NCBI RefSeq assembly: GCF_000024545.1
Contig: NC_013947.1
Span: forward strand, 3,596,001 to 3,660,000
Reading direction: 5' to 3'
DNA from: Stackebrandtia nassauensis DSM 44728
GTDB lineage: Bacteria; Actinomycetota; Actinomycetes; Mycobacteriales; Micromonosporaceae
DNA: 64,000 nucleotides
Of this stretch, positions 25,322 through 33,920 are shown in pieces (the stretch's first letter is position 1; each line of letters opens with the position of its first letter). The notes below the pieces were generated by a model, which did no database searches, was not told the DNA's origin, and was given only the letters and a program-made list of their open reading frames with translations. The translations under genes were made by a program, and so were the position numbers.

Positions 25322-28051
25322 TCAGCCGAAGTCCCGCTCGGCCAGTTCCGCGCGGGTCGTCACACCGAGCTTGGGGTAGGCCTTGTACAGGTGATACCCG
25401 ACGGTGCGGGGGCTGAGGAACAGCTGCGCGGCGATCTGTCGATTGGTGGCACCGGTCGCGGCCAACCGGACCACGTCCAGCTCCCGCCGCGTCAACGTAC
25501 CCAAAGGACTGTCCTGATGCGGGGCCAGCGTGCCGCCGGTCGCGGCCAGCTCCGAGCGGGCCCGCTCGGCCCACGGGATGGCGCCCAGGTCCGCGAGCTG
25601 ATGCGCGGCGGCGCTCAGCTGCTCGCGAGCGTCGGCCCGGCGGCGACGTCGGCGCAGCCACTCCCCGTACAGCAGCCGGGTACGAGCGTGCTCGAAACAG
25701 CGTCCACCATGGACGTGATGCGCCAGTGCCGCCCGGAACCGGTCCTCGGCTTCGACGTCGGGCTCCAGCAGGGCCCGGCACCGTTCGACCATCGCCAGAG
25801 CCCACGGCTGCGCGCTCGCCACCGCCCACGCCTCGAATCGCGCGAACGCCCCGTCGGCCAGTCGCGGTTCGCCGAGCCGCACCGCCGCCTCCACGAAATC
25901 GGGAATGGCGATCGTGACGATGACGGTGTGCCGCAGCGGCCCGTCCATGATGCGCCCCATACGTTCGACAAGCGCCGCGGGTCGACCGCGCACCAGGTCG
26001 AGCAGCCCCAGCGCGCACTCGCCCCAACCGGAACCATTGCGTTCCCGCACCGCGCCCTCGGCACGCTCGGCCAGCGTCACGCATTCGGCGTCGTCGCCAC
26101 GGATCGCCGACAACCACGCCAGAATCCCGCCCAGGTACCGCAACCGCCCCGACTGCCCGGTGTCCTCGGCGATCCGCCACGCCTCGGCCCCGGCCGCCGC
26201 GGCCTGCAAGTGCCGTCCACTCAGCAACTGCGCCTGGGTCAACAGCTGCAACGCGTGCGGCAACGACCCGATACGGCCGCGCCGACGACAATCAGTCACC
26301 CAAGCCGACGCCAGTTCGCATGCGGCGTCGGTGTTCCCGGACATGAGCGCGGCGAAGACCGCGAACGTCGCGGCGACCGACTCCTCCTCATGCGCGACCG
26401 ACCGCGCCGACGCCACACTCGGCGCGAGCGCCGCCCGCAACAGATCGAGACCGGTCTTCACATCGCCCGCCACGAGCCGTTCCATTCCGGACACGGTGCG
26501 CACGATCGGAACCAACGCGGCGTCCAGCCTCGGCTCCAGTGTGGTCAACAACTCGGCACTGGCCCGCAGCGACGCGTGATCACCCGCGAACCACGCGCTG
26601 TTGGCGGCCTGGGCGAGCATGTTCGCCGCCTGGTTCGGCGCGTCGGCGGTGATCGCCGGAACCGCGTCGAGCAACGTCCGGGCGGGCGCGCTCACCCCAC
26701 CAAGCTCGGAGTCCACTGTCGCCTGAATCACCGCGAGCCGCGCGACCGCCGCCGGATCGGTGGTCAACCGCCGCGCACGCTCCATCACCGCGCGAGCCCT
26801 CCGCAACTGCCCCGCCACCACAGCGGACTCGGCGGCAGCGGTGAGCCGCCCGGCACGCCGCTCCCGCTCCACGGTCAACTGCGCCGCCCGCTCATAAGCG
26901 GTAACCGCCGAAGCGTGACTCCCCCGCCGCCGCGCCCGCTGCCCCGCCAGCCGCAAAACCTCCCCGAGCTCCTCATCGGGCCCCAAAGCCGCCGCCGACA
27001 AATGCCAAGCCCGACGATCGGCGTCAGCCTCATCGTCCAGAACCGCCGCCAACGCCCGATGCGCCTCGATGCGTTCCGCCAACGGCGCTTCCCGATACGC
27101 CGCCGCCTTCACCAACGGATGCCGAAACTCCAGCCGATGCTCACTGACATGCACCAACCGCGCCCGCTCGGCGGGCACCAGATCCGAGACATCGGCACCA
27201 GCAGCCGCCCGCAACACCACCCCGAGGTTCCCGGTCCCCTCGGTCGCCGCGAACACCAACAACTGCCGCGCCGCTTGGGGCAACGACCGAACCGCGGCCC
27301 GCAACGACTCCTCCAACCGCCCCACCGTCGCGGTAGCGGCCAACGGCAACGGATCCAACCGTCCCGCCCGCTGCTCCGGGCTCAACGCCCGAGTGAACTC
27401 GATGAGCGCCAACGGATTGCCCTGCGCCTCGACCACCAGCCGTTCCCGAACCTCAGCCACCAGGTCATCGGCCACTTGCGACAACAGAGCGTGGCTTTGC
27501 GCCTCGTCCAACCCGTCCAGCCGCAACTCCGTCAGCCCGGCCAACGCCGCGTTCTCCGCATCGTCGCGCACCGCCAGCACCATGGTGATCCGATCGGCGT
27601 CCAACCGCCGTGCCGCGAACACCAAAGCGTCCGCACTGGCCCGATCCAGCCACTGCGCGTCATCCACAAGGCACAACACCGGCCGCTCCTCGGCCAGGTC
27701 CGCCAACAACGTCAAGACCGCCAGGCCCACCAGGAACCGGTCCGCGTCCACCCCACCGCCCTGCCCGAACGCCGCGCGCAAGGCATCCCGCTGCGGATCC
27801 GGCAGCTCCCCCACCAACCCGGACACCGGCCGCAACAACAGGTGCAGCGCCGCGAACGGCAACTCCGCCTCGGTCTCCAACCCGGTCACCCGCAACACCC
27901 GAACATCGGTCACCGCCCCCGCCAACTCGTCCAGCAACGCCGACTTACCGATCCCGGGACCACCACGCACCACGATCGCGTTGCCACGGCCGTCCCGCGA
28001 CTCGGCGGCCAGCCGCCGCAACCGATTGAGCTCTGTTTTCCGACCGATCAT
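25322..28051 (-). CDS. LAL-type LuxR regulator with AAA ATPase domain
   Basis: A 909-residue large ATP-binding LuxR-family (LAL/MalT-like) regulator. Walker A is GGPGIGKS at about residues 30-37, and a Walker B-like CLVDDAQW lies near residue 130. The long middle contains helical TPR-type sensor repeats. The C-terminal HTH is LTRRELDVVRLAATGATNRQIAAQLFLSPRTVGYHL. The first 18 codons of the longer open frame are excluded because conserved sequence begins at MIGRKTEL. The target and signal are unknown, and the downstream GNAT gene may be cotranscribed. Confidence 0.9.
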   Translation of the reverse strand: MIGRKTELNRLRRLAAESRDGRGNAIVVRGGPGIGKSALLDELAGAVTDVRVLRVTGLETEAELPFAALHLLLRPVSGLVGELPDPQRDALRAAFGQGGGVDADRFLVGLAVLTLLADLAEERPVLCLVDDAQWLDRASADALVFAARRLDADRITMVLAVRDDAENAALAGLTELRLDGLDEAQSHALLSQVADDLVAEVRERLVVEAQGNPLALIEFTRALSPEQRAGRLDPLPLAATATVGRLEESLRAAVRSLPQAARQLLVFAATEGTGNLGVVLRAAAGADVSDLVPAERARLVHVSEHRLEFRHPLVKAAAYREAPLAERIEAHRALAAVLDDEADADRRAWHLSAAALGPDEELGEVLRLAGQRARRRGSHASAVTAYERAAQLTVERERRAGRLTAAAESAVVAGQLRRARAVMERARRLTTDPAAVARLAVIQATVDSELGGVSAPARTLLDAVPAITADAPNQAANMLAQAANSAWFAGDHASLRASAELLTTLEPRLDAALVPIVRTVSGMERLVAGDVKTGLDLLRAALAPSVASARSVAHEEESVAATFAVFAALMSGNTDAACELASAWVTDCRRRGRIGSLPHALQLLTQAQLLSGRHLQAAAAGAEAWRIAEDTGQSGRLRYLGGILAWLSAIRGDDAECVTLAERAEGAVRERNGSGWGECALGLLDLVRGRPAALVERMGRIMDGPLRHTVIVTIAIPDFVEAAVRLGEPRLADGAFARFEAWAVASAQPWALAMVERCRALLEPDVEAEDRFRAALAHHVHGGRCFEHARTRLLYGEWLRRRRRRADAREQLSAAAHQLADLGAIPWAERARSELAATGGTLAPHQDSPLGTLTRRELDVVRLAATGATNRQIAAQLFLSPRTVGYHLYKAYPKLGVTTRAELAERDFG

Positions 28052-28160
28052 GACGCCGCCGACCCTACCTAAGCCACACCCGCCCTGACCCGCGTCGATG
28101 GTCACATTCCGGTAGCCGTGACAGATTCACCCGCCCCTGACGCGGCCTAACGTCGAGGTC

Positions 28161-28640
28161 ATGGAATCGACCACACCGGACGTGATCACCACACGCCCCG
28201 TCGCGCACGTCATCGGCGGCCGCGCCGACCCCAACGACGACGACTGGAACACCGAGACGGCCACCATCCGCTTCGACGCCACCCAGTTCGCCCCCGAAGC
28301 CCTAGCCGGACTAGACGCGTTCTCACACGTAGAAGTGATCTTCCGATTCCACCGCACCTCCCCCGACCGCGTCAACACCGGCGCCCGCCACCCGCGCGGC
28401 AACCCCGACTGGCCCCTGGTCGGCATCTTCGCCCAACGCGGCCGCGACCGCCCCAACCTGCTCGGCGTCTCCCGCTGTCAGCTCCTGTCCGTCAACGGCC
28501 TGGACGTCCACGTCCGCGGCCTGGACGCCATCGACGGCACCCCCGTCCTCGACCTCAAGCCCTACATGACCGAGTTCGGTCCCCAAGGCGAAGTCACCCA
28601 GCCCGCCTGGGCCACCGACCTCATGCGCCACTACTACTGA
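28161..28640 (+). CDS. TrmO-family SAM-dependent tRNA methyltransferase
   Basis: A 159-residue TrmO/TsaA-like protein. TrmO methylates N6-threonylcarbamoyladenosine at position 37 of some tRNAs. Characteristic stretches are PVAHVIGG near the N-terminus, LAGLDAFSHVEVIFRFH, GIFAQRGRDRPNLLGVS, and LDAIDGTPVLDLKPYMTEF. It lacks the extra C-terminal domain of E. coli TrmO (235 residues), like many bacterial short forms. The flavin monooxygenase gene starts 14 nt downstream, so the two likely form an operon. Confidence 0.88.
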   Translation: MESTTPDVITTRPVAHVIGGRADPNDDDWNTETATIRFDATQFAPEALAGLDAFSHVEVIFRFHRTSPDRVNTGARHPRGNPDWPLVGIFAQRGRDRPNLLGVSRCQLLSVNGLDVHVRGLDAIDGTPVLDLKPYMTEFGPQGEVTQPAWATDLMRHYY

Positions 28641-28654
28641 AACCGGAGCACCCC

Positions 28655-29821
28655 ATGCCCACCCTGCCAACCGAAACCGACGTCCTCATCGTCGGCGCGG
28701 GCCCCGTCGGACTCACGCTGGCCACCGCCCTGGCCCAAAACGGCGTCCAGGCCACCCTGGTCGACAAGCTCACCGACGGCGCCAACACCTCCCGAGCCGC
28801 CGTCGTCCACGCTCGCACCCTAGAAGTACTGCGCGACATCAACATCAGCGACGACCTGGTCTCACGCGGAGTCATCGTCCCCCACTTCGAAGTCCGCGAC
28901 CGCGACCGAGCCCTGCTGAGCGTCGGCTTCGACAAACTGCCGACCCCCTTCCCCTACACGCTCATGGTCCCGCAGAACATCACCGAAGAACTCCTCCTGA
29001 CCCGACTCCACACGGTCGGCGGCGAAGTCCACCGCCCTCACGAAGTCACCGACATCACCACCCGCCCCGACCACGTCACCGCCACCCTCACCGACGGCCA
29101 CCAGATCCGCGCCCGTTACCTGATCGGCTGCGACGGCATGCACTCCACAGTGCGCGAACACAGCGGCATCCCCTTCACCGGCGACACCTACGCCGCCTCC
29201 TTCATCCTGGCCGACGTCCACATGACCTGGTCCGAACCCGACGACCACGTCTACCTCTTCTTCGACCCCGCCGGAGTCATGGTCGTGGCACCCCTCCCCG
29301 ACGGCCGCCACCGCATCGTCGCCACCCTCGACCCGGCACCCGAACACCCCGACACCCACGACGTCCAATCCCTCCTGGACACCCGAGGCCCCAAAGCCCA
29401 CCCCGCAACCATCAAAGACGTCGTCTGGAGCTCCCGTTTCCGCGTCCACCACCGCCTGGCCGACCACTACCGCGCCGACCGCATCCTCCTGGCCGGAGAC
29501 GCCGCCCACGTCCACAGCCCCGCCGGTGGCCAAGGCATGAACACCGGCATCCAAGACGCGATCAACCTCGCCGAAAAACTCACCGCCGTCCTCCGCGACG
29601 CCGCCCCCTCCCACACCCTCGACGCCTACGAATCCGAACGCCGCCCCGTCGCGGCCGACGTCGTGGCCTTCACCCACCGCATGACCCGCATCGCCACCCT
29701 GGGCAACGGCCCCCTCCGCGGCCTCCGCAACTCCGCCCTACGAGCCCTCGACTTCCTCCCCGGCGTCCACCACACCCTCGCGATGAACCTCTCCGAACTG
29801 GCCACCACCGACCGCCACTAG
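28655..29821 (+). CDS. FAD-dependent aromatic monooxygenase (PHBH fold)
   Basis: A 388-residue class A flavoprotein monooxygenase. It shows the dinucleotide motif VLIVGAGPVGLTLATALA at the start, the DG motif LIGCDGMHSTVRE near residue 165, and the GD motif ILLAGDAAHVHSPAGGQGMNTGIQDA near 285. Such enzymes hydroxylate aromatic substrates with NAD(P)H and O2. It lacks the C-terminal thioredoxin-like domain of phenol hydroxylase relatives. The substrate is unknown. GGAG lies upstream of the ATG. Codon use is extremely C-rich at third positions. Confidence 0.9.
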   Translation: MPTLPTETDVLIVGAGPVGLTLATALAQNGVQATLVDKLTDGANTSRAAVVHARTLEVLRDINISDDLVSRGVIVPHFEVRDRDRALLSVGFDKLPTPFPYTLMVPQNITEELLLTRLHTVGGEVHRPHEVTDITTRPDHVTATLTDGHQIRARYLIGCDGMHSTVREHSGIPFTGDTYAASFILADVHMTWSEPDDHVYLFFDPAGVMVVAPLPDGRHRIVATLDPAPEHPDTHDVQSLLDTRGPKAHPATIKDVVWSSRFRVHHRLADHYRADRILLAGDAAHVHSPAGGQGMNTGIQDAINLAEKLTAVLRDAAPSHTLDAYESERRPVAADVVAFTHRMTRIATLGNGPLRGLRNSALRALDFLPGVHHTLAMNLSELATTDRH

Positions 29822-30019
29822 ACCCCCTGCGAGGGCTCACCTCACACACGAGGGGCGCACTTTCACATGACGTTCGCGCACGGCGTCGATGGATGACGCG
29901 GCGTGGTGCTCGGTTCGGTGGGGTTGGTTGGTCCTGGACGGAGATTAGTAACCGATCCTTCCAAAGGGGGTGGTCTCGTTGACGCTCTCGAACAACTACT
30001 CCCCTCCGAGTGCGGGTAC

Positions 30020-30062
30020 CCGGAGTCCCGGTTCCTTCTCTTTCGTGGAGCGGGGACTCCGG
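30020..30062. repeat. 10-bp perfect inverted repeat upstream of arsR1
   Basis: CCGGAGTCCC (30020-30029) and GGGACTCCGG (30053-30062) are exact complements around a 23-nt pyrimidine-rich loop, 80 nt before arsR1. It could be a terminator for the preceding operon, a regulator site or an RNA structure. No T-tract follows. Confidence 0.55.
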
Positions 30063-30102
30063 CCTTCTCAGGTTCGAATCGACGACCGGCGGGCCGTTCC
30101 GG

Positions 30103-30139
30103 TTGACAGGAGTAGTAATCATCTATTATCGTCGATGAT
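30103..30139 (+). promoter_or_regulatory. arsR1 promoter and overlapping operator
   Basis: TTGACA (30103-30108) and TATTAT (30124-30129) form a plausible sigma-70-type promoter with a short 15-nt spacer. The inverted repeat ATCATC-N10-GATGAT (30118-30123 and 30134-30139) covers the -10 box and ends two bases before the ATG. Repressor binding there would block initiation. The predicted transcript would be nearly leaderless. Confidence 0.6.
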
Positions 30140-30141
30140 CG

Positions 30142-30474
30142 ATGAAAGAAGATGATGTCGCGCCGTTGGGCAAGGCCGAGGCCGATGAGTTCGCCGGTTG
30201 GTTCAGGGCGTTGTCGGACGGCACTCGCATTCAGATCGTGTCCCTGCTGGCCAAGCGGCGTGAACCGATGAAGGTCGGTGCGATCGTGGAAGCGGTGGGT
30301 GTCGGGCAGTCGACGGTGTCGCACCATCTGAAGATCCTGGCCGAGGTGGGTTTCGTGTTGGCTCAGCCCAGTGGGGCGTCCACGTTGTATCGGATCAACG
30401 AGTCGTGTGTGACGGCGTTTCCGTCCGCCGCCGATGTCGTCATGGGGCGTCCGGCTCCCCCTCGAATCTGCTAA
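30142..30474 (+). CDS. arsR: ArsR family repressor (arsR1)
   Basis: A 110-residue ArsR/SmtB winged-helix repressor. The DNA-binding helices are VGAIVEAVGVGQSTVSHHLKILAEVGFVL (about residues 48-75). The usual ELCVCDL metal-binding motif in helix alpha-3 is absent; the only Cys visible are in the C-terminal region (SCVTAF and the terminal PRIC), so arsenite sensing may use different ligands. It overlaps an operator at its start and precedes arsM by 9 nt in one operon. Confidence 0.9.
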   Translation: MKEDDVAPLGKAEADEFAGWFRALSDGTRIQIVSLLAKRREPMKVGAIVEAVGVGQSTVSHHLKILAEVGFVLAQPSGASTLYRINESCVTAFPSAADVVMGRPAPPRIC

Positions 30475-30483
30475 GGAGTTTCC

Positions 30484-31209
30484 ATGTCCCACAAGAACAT
30501 CGTCGACAAGTACTCGTCTCTGGCCCGTAGCGCGCTCGACGGCGCGACGGTCAGCGACTGCGAACCTCGGGCTTTCGCCGACGGGAAGTTCGGCGCTGGC
30601 GGGTACGTGACCCTCGACGACCTTCCCGAGGGCGCCGCTCGCGCGAGTCTGGGTTGCGGTGATCCGGTGGCGGTGGCGAATCTGCGGCCCGGTGACGTCG
30701 TCTTGGACCTGGGATCGGGCGGCGGGATCGACGTGCTGCTGTCGGCGCGTCGGGTGTTGCCGGGCGGCAGCGCCTATGGGCTGGATGCCAGCGCCGACAT
30801 GGTCGCGCTTGCTCGTCGCTACGCCGCCGAGGCCGGTGTGGACAATGTGGAGTTCCTGCAGGGTGATATCGAGAACATCCCACTGCCGGACGGCAGTGTG
30901 GATGTCGTGATCTCCAACTGCGTGTTGTGCTTGTCCAGCGACAAGTCCGCGACGCTCACCGAGGCGTTTCGGGTGCTCAAACCGCTGGGCCGGTTCGGTA
31001 TCAGCGACGTGGTCGCTGCCGGTGAGGCCGACCCGCTGGAACGGGAACGTATCGAGGAGCGGATCGGTTGTTCGGCTGGCACGCTGACCACGATCGAGTA
31101 TCGGGACATGTTGTCCGCCATCGGATTCGCGGACGTGGCGATCACCCTCACCGCCGATCACGGGGCTGGTGTTCACTCGGCGATCGTTCAGGCGGCAAAG
31201 CCCGGCTAG
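30484..31209 (+). CDS. arsM: Arsenite S-adenosylmethionine methyltransferase
   Basis: A 241-residue ArsM, which methylates As(III) to less toxic or volatile forms. The SAM-binding motif is VLDLGSGGGIDVLLSA (about residues 73-88). Cysteines expected for As(III) coordination are present: C58 in SLGCGDP, C146 in ISNCVLCLSSDK and C196 in ERIGCSAGT, plus C26 near the N-terminus. An extra Cys at 149 replaces the usual Asn of NCVxNLS. The protein is slightly shorter than typical ArsM at the C-terminus. It is cotranscribed with arsR1. Confidence 0.93.
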   Translation: MSHKNIVDKYSSLARSALDGATVSDCEPRAFADGKFGAGGYVTLDDLPEGAARASLGCGDPVAVANLRPGDVVLDLGSGGGIDVLLSARRVLPGGSAYGLDASADMVALARRYAAEAGVDNVEFLQGDIENIPLPDGSVDVVISNCVLCLSSDKSATLTEAFRVLKPLGRFGISDVVAAGEADPLERERIEERIGCSAGTLTTIEYRDMLSAIGFADVAITLTADHGAGVHSAIVQAAKPG

Positions 31210-31217
31210 TTCGCCAC

Positions 31218-31245
31218 GCGGGTGCACCCTTGCGAGCCCACCCGC
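31218..31245. terminator. Candidate terminator between arsM and arsO
   Basis: GCGGGTG (31218-31224) and CACCCGC (31239-31245) form a 7-bp stem with a 14-nt loop just after the arsM stop and before the convergent arsO stop. Support is modest: the stem is short and no T-tract follows. Confidence 0.4.
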
Positions 31246-31290
31246 ACCGCGACCCGCATCGCTGCGACTGACCGCAGCCCGGCCCCGTGG

Positions 31291-32379
31291 TTATGCCACG
31301 AACGGCAGATGAGCGCCTGATGCGAAGGCGGCCAGGGCCGGAGTGACGTGCGCGGCGTCGGCGGCGACCCCGCGCAGGGTGTTGGAGGCGAAGTTGCGCT
31401 GGTATTCGACGCCGAGAAAGACCAGGCCCGGATGGGTCAGTGACACGCCTTGAGAGTGCAGCGGCATACCGTTCTCGTCCAAGGCGCCCAGGGATTTCAG
31501 GTAGCCCAGGCTGGGCCGGTATCCGGTGGCCAGGATGATCGCGTCGACGGGCTCGCTATTGCCGTCGCGCCACACCACCCCGTGATCGGTGAGACCGGTG
31601 AACATGTCCCGGCGATCAAGCAGTCGTGAGTCGAAGGCGTCGGCGTAGCCGCCGGTGTCCATGACCAGCTTGCCGGTCAGCAGGCGTGCCAGCCACGCGG
31701 GTGGCAGGTCGTCGAAACGGTCGGTGAGCAGGTAGTGGACGTCGCGGCCGTTCACCAGTTGCGGGACGAGCTGCGGCATGTGGTGGCTGGCCAGGGTCAC
31801 CGTCGCGACGTGAGCCAGTTCGACGGCGACTTGGACGGCGGAGTCGCCCGCGCCGACCACGACAACGCGCTGTCCCTTGTAGGGGCTGGGTTCACGGTAG
31901 TCGGCGACGTGCAGCAGCCTTCCTGCGAAGCGTTCGGTCCCATGGAGTTCGGGGATGTGCGGGTTGGCGAACGAGCCGGTGGCCGCCACCAGACCGGAGG
32001 CTTCCACGGTGCCGCCGTCGGCCGTGGTGACCAGGTAGCGTCCGGATGCGACGGACACGTCGGTGACCCGGGTCCGGGTGCGGATCTCCACATCGAGACC
32101 GGCGGCGAACCGCTCCAGGTAGGAGGCGACGTCGTCGCGAGTGGGGTAGTCGTCGGGTTCACCGCCGAAGTCGATGTCGGCGAGGTTGTTGAACCGGTTG
32201 GGCGAAAAAGCCTTGAGACTGTCGTAGTAGTGCGGCCATGAGCCCGCGGCTCGGTCACCGGCTTCGAGGATGAGCGGGCGTAGCCCGGCGTCACGAACGG
32301 CGCGGGCGGCGGCCAGACCGGACTGTCCGGCTCCGACGATGACAACGGGAGGGGTATCAGTGTTCACCCGAGCTATCAT
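31291..32379 (-). CDS. arsO: ArsO-like flavin-dependent monooxygenase
   Basis: A 362-residue flavoprotein monooxygenase of the two-dinucleotide-binding type. The FAD motif VVIVGAGQSGLAAARAVRDAG is at the N-terminus and the NADPH motif RVVVVGAGDSAVQVAVELA lies near residue 170; ILATGYRPSLGYL lies near 285. ArsO genes recur in bacterial arsenic islands and are thought to oxidise an arsenical, though the reaction is not firmly established. It is divergent from arsR2 with an AT-rich operator between them. The ATG at 32379 is used; a GTG four codons on is possible. Confidence 0.85.
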   Translation of the reverse strand: MIARVNTDTPPVVIVGAGQSGLAAARAVRDAGLRPLILEAGDRAAGSWPHYYDSLKAFSPNRFNNLADIDFGGEPDDYPTRDDVASYLERFAAGLDVEIRTRTRVTDVSVASGRYLVTTADGGTVEASGLVAATGSFANPHIPELHGTERFAGRLLHVADYREPSPYKGQRVVVVGAGDSAVQVAVELAHVATVTLASHHMPQLVPQLVNGRDVHYLLTDRFDDLPPAWLARLLTGKLVMDTGGYADAFDSRLLDRRDMFTGLTDHGVVWRDGNSEPVDAIILATGYRPSLGYLKSLGALDENGMPLHSQGVSLTHPGLVFLGVEYQRNFASNTLRGVAADAAHVTPALAAFASGAHLPFVA

Positions 32380-32408
32380 ATCGTAATATCAAGAAATGAC
32401 AATATGAT
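32375..32408. promoter_or_regulatory. Operator between arsO and arsR2
   Basis: ATCATAT (32375-32381) and ATATGAT (32402-32408) are exact inverted repeats 20 nt apart in the AT-rich gap between the divergent genes. The left arm overlaps the arsO start codon. This is the natural target for ArsR2. Confidence 0.55.
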
Positions 32409-32441
32409 GAGTGTCGCGATCGAAGGAGGCATGCTAGACAG

Positions 32442-32789
32442 GTGACGACAGCCGCGACATCGCTCAGCCCCGAGGCCCAGGCGTTCTTGAAGGCCCTGGC
32501 CAGCTCGACTAGGCAGCAGATCATGTTCGCCTTCGACGGCGGCAGCGAACTGACCGTCGGGGACGTGGCCAAGCGGCTGGAGCTCGCGCAGTCGGCCGCC
32601 TCCACCCACCTGGCCACCCTGCGCGACGCGGGAATCCTGACCTCGCGCCGCGACTGGAAGACCGTCTACTACCGCGCCAACCCGGCGGGGTTCCTCAAGA
32701 GTCTCGACGACCTGCGTGACTACCTGCTGGCCTGCTGTCCACCCGACTGCGCGGCGCCGCCGGATGCGACAGCTGAGGACACGACGTAG
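32442..32789 (+). CDS. ArsR family repressor with C-terminal Cys cluster (arsR2)
   Basis: A 115-residue ArsR/SmtB repressor. The HTH is LTVGDVAKRLELAQSAASTHLATLRDAGILTSRRDWKTVYYR (about residues 36-77). A cluster LLACCPPDCAAPP at residues 96-108 offers three closely spaced Cys as a likely metalloid site, unlike the alpha-3 site of classical ArsR. The start is a GTG. It is divergent from arsO, and its stop is 12 nt from the convergent arsC stop. Confidence 0.9.
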   Translation: MTTAATSLSPEAQAFLKALASSTRQQIMFAFDGGSELTVGDVAKRLELAQSAASTHLATLRDAGILTSRRDWKTVYYRANPAGFLKSLDDLRDYLLACCPPDCAAPPDATAEDTT

Positions 32790-32801
32790 CCGCGCGGGGA
32801 C

Positions 32802-33212
32802 TCAGGCGGCGGGGACGTCGAGTTCGGCCAGCAGCTTGCGCACCCGTACGTGGATGTCGTCGCGGACGGCGCGCACCTTCTCCACCGGCTGCCCGGCCGG
32901 GTCGTCCAGTTCCCAGTTCAGGTACCGCTTCCCCGGATACACCGGGCAGGCGTCGCCGCACCCCATCGTGATGACCACATCGGAGGCTCTCACCGCCTCG
33001 TCCGACAGCTTCTTGGGGAACTCCTTGCTGACGTCCAGGCCGATCTCGGCCAACGCCTCCACCACGGCGGGATTGATCGACTCGGCAGGGGCCGAACCGG
33101 CCGAGCGCACCGCGACACGTCCGGCGGCGAGATGATCCAAGATGGCGGCGGCCATCTGGGATCGTCCAGCATTGTGGACGCAAACGAACAGGACCTCCGG
33201 TTTGCCGGACAT
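32802..33212 (-). CDS. arsC: Arsenate reductase, low-molecular-weight phosphatase fold
   Basis: A 136-residue arsenate reductase of the LMW protein tyrosine phosphatase fold. The P-loop is CVHNAGRSQMA (C11 nucleophile, R17). A second motif GCGDACPVYPGKRY carries C85 and C89. The close match to actinobacterial arsenate reductases suggests coupling to mycothiol/mycoredoxin or thioredoxin, and sequence alone does not decide which. The ATG at 33212 follows AAGGGA. The next genes upstream on the same strand are the unknown 198-residue gene and the ArsR-ArsC fusion. Confidence 0.9.
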   Translation of the reverse strand: MSGKPEVLFVCVHNAGRSQMAAAILDHLAAGRVAVRSAGSAPAESINPAVVEALAEIGLDVSKEFPKKLSDEAVRASDVVITMGCGDACPVYPGKRYLNWELDDPAGQPVEKVRAVRDDIHVRVRKLLAELDVPAA

Positions 33213-33311
33213 GTGGTTTCCCTTCATCGTGCAGATAGTGGACAAGAACTCCCCCGTGACCCGAATGGTCAACAGCGGCAGGTGAGTGTGGACTCTGGCC
33301 GCGCCTCCGTG

Positions 33312-33908
33312 TCATGGCGCGGTCTCCTGCCGTCGAGCCAGGTATCGGTACCAAGCTGACAGCGCGGTCACGAGCATGCGCTTGGCGGCTCGGTCGCGCA
33401 GCGGCTCGGGAAGGTTGATGATCGCGGTGTTCGCGGCCTCCAGGGCGTGTCGAGCGATGCCGTGGCGCCACACCACCGCCGCAGCGTGACGTGTCCATCG
33501 CGACAACCTCCTCGGCTTGGCACGGCGCGAGGCGAGTGTGGACTGACGGTGTCGGGCAAGCCACAGGTAGCGCTTGACGCGACGGCGCAGTCGCGCGGTG
33601 GCGGCATGGCGACGCGCCACCTCCAGGACCACGGTGACGATGACCGGATCGGCCTGCTCGTCAACGCTGGCGTCGCCGCTGGCCGAGTCGGCCAGATCGG
33701 CGGCGAAGGCCATCAGCCGTGTCCGGCCGAGGTCACTGGAGACGTCGTGACAGGCGCGGGCGACGGCGGCCAGTACCGGGTGGGCGCGGATCGCCGCGTC
33801 ACGGTGCGCCCCGTCGAGGACACTGTCCCAGATGATGCCCATACCGTCGGTGGGCGACAGACGTGCGAACTGCTCCCAGTGAGGCTTGGGGGATGGTGCG
33901 GCGTCCAT
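33312..33908 (-). CDS. Hypothetical protein inside the arsenic island
   Basis: A 198-residue, Arg/Ala-rich, probably all-helical soluble protein that I do not recognise. The N-terminal half contains HWEQFARLSPTDGMGIIWDSVLDGAHRDAA, and the middle is a strongly basic helix run (RLRRRVKRYLWLARHRQ). There are few Cys (only one, in ARACHDVSSD), so it is not an obvious metal binder. It lies 12 nt downstream of the ArsR-ArsC fusion and is likely cotranscribed with it. Its placement suggests an arsenic-related or regulatory accessory role, which is inference. Confidence 0.7.
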   Translation of the reverse strand: MDAAPSPKPHWEQFARLSPTDGMGIIWDSVLDGAHRDAAIRAHPVLAAVARACHDVSSDLGRTRLMAFAADLADSASGDASVDEQADPVIVTVVLEVARRHAATARLRRRVKRYLWLARHRQSTLASRRAKPRRLSRWTRHAAAVVWRHGIARHALEAANTAIINLPEPLRDRAAKRMLVTALSAWYRYLARRQETAP

Positions 33909-33920
33909 GGTTAGTCCTGT

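Larger units (their letters stand above)
29822..30141. other. Intergenic region, 320 nt, before the arsenic island
   Basis: This stretch separates the flavin monooxygenase from arsR1. It contains the inverted repeat at 30020-30062 and the arsR1 promoter/operator at its right end. A tRNA-like GGTTCGAATC string at 30071-30080 lacks matching stems. I found no gene with supportable coding signals. Confidence 0.6.

Noticed and set aside
25304-28072. A 922-codon open frame antisense to the LAL regulator
   Set aside because: The predicted protein is Arg/Pro/Gln-rich without motifs, and the opposite strand shows Walker A and LuxR HTH signatures.
30071-30080. tRNA T-loop-like string GGTTCGAATC
   Set aside because: Flanking bases cannot form the T-stem, and no acceptor or anticodon stem is present, so it is not a tRNA or clear attachment site.
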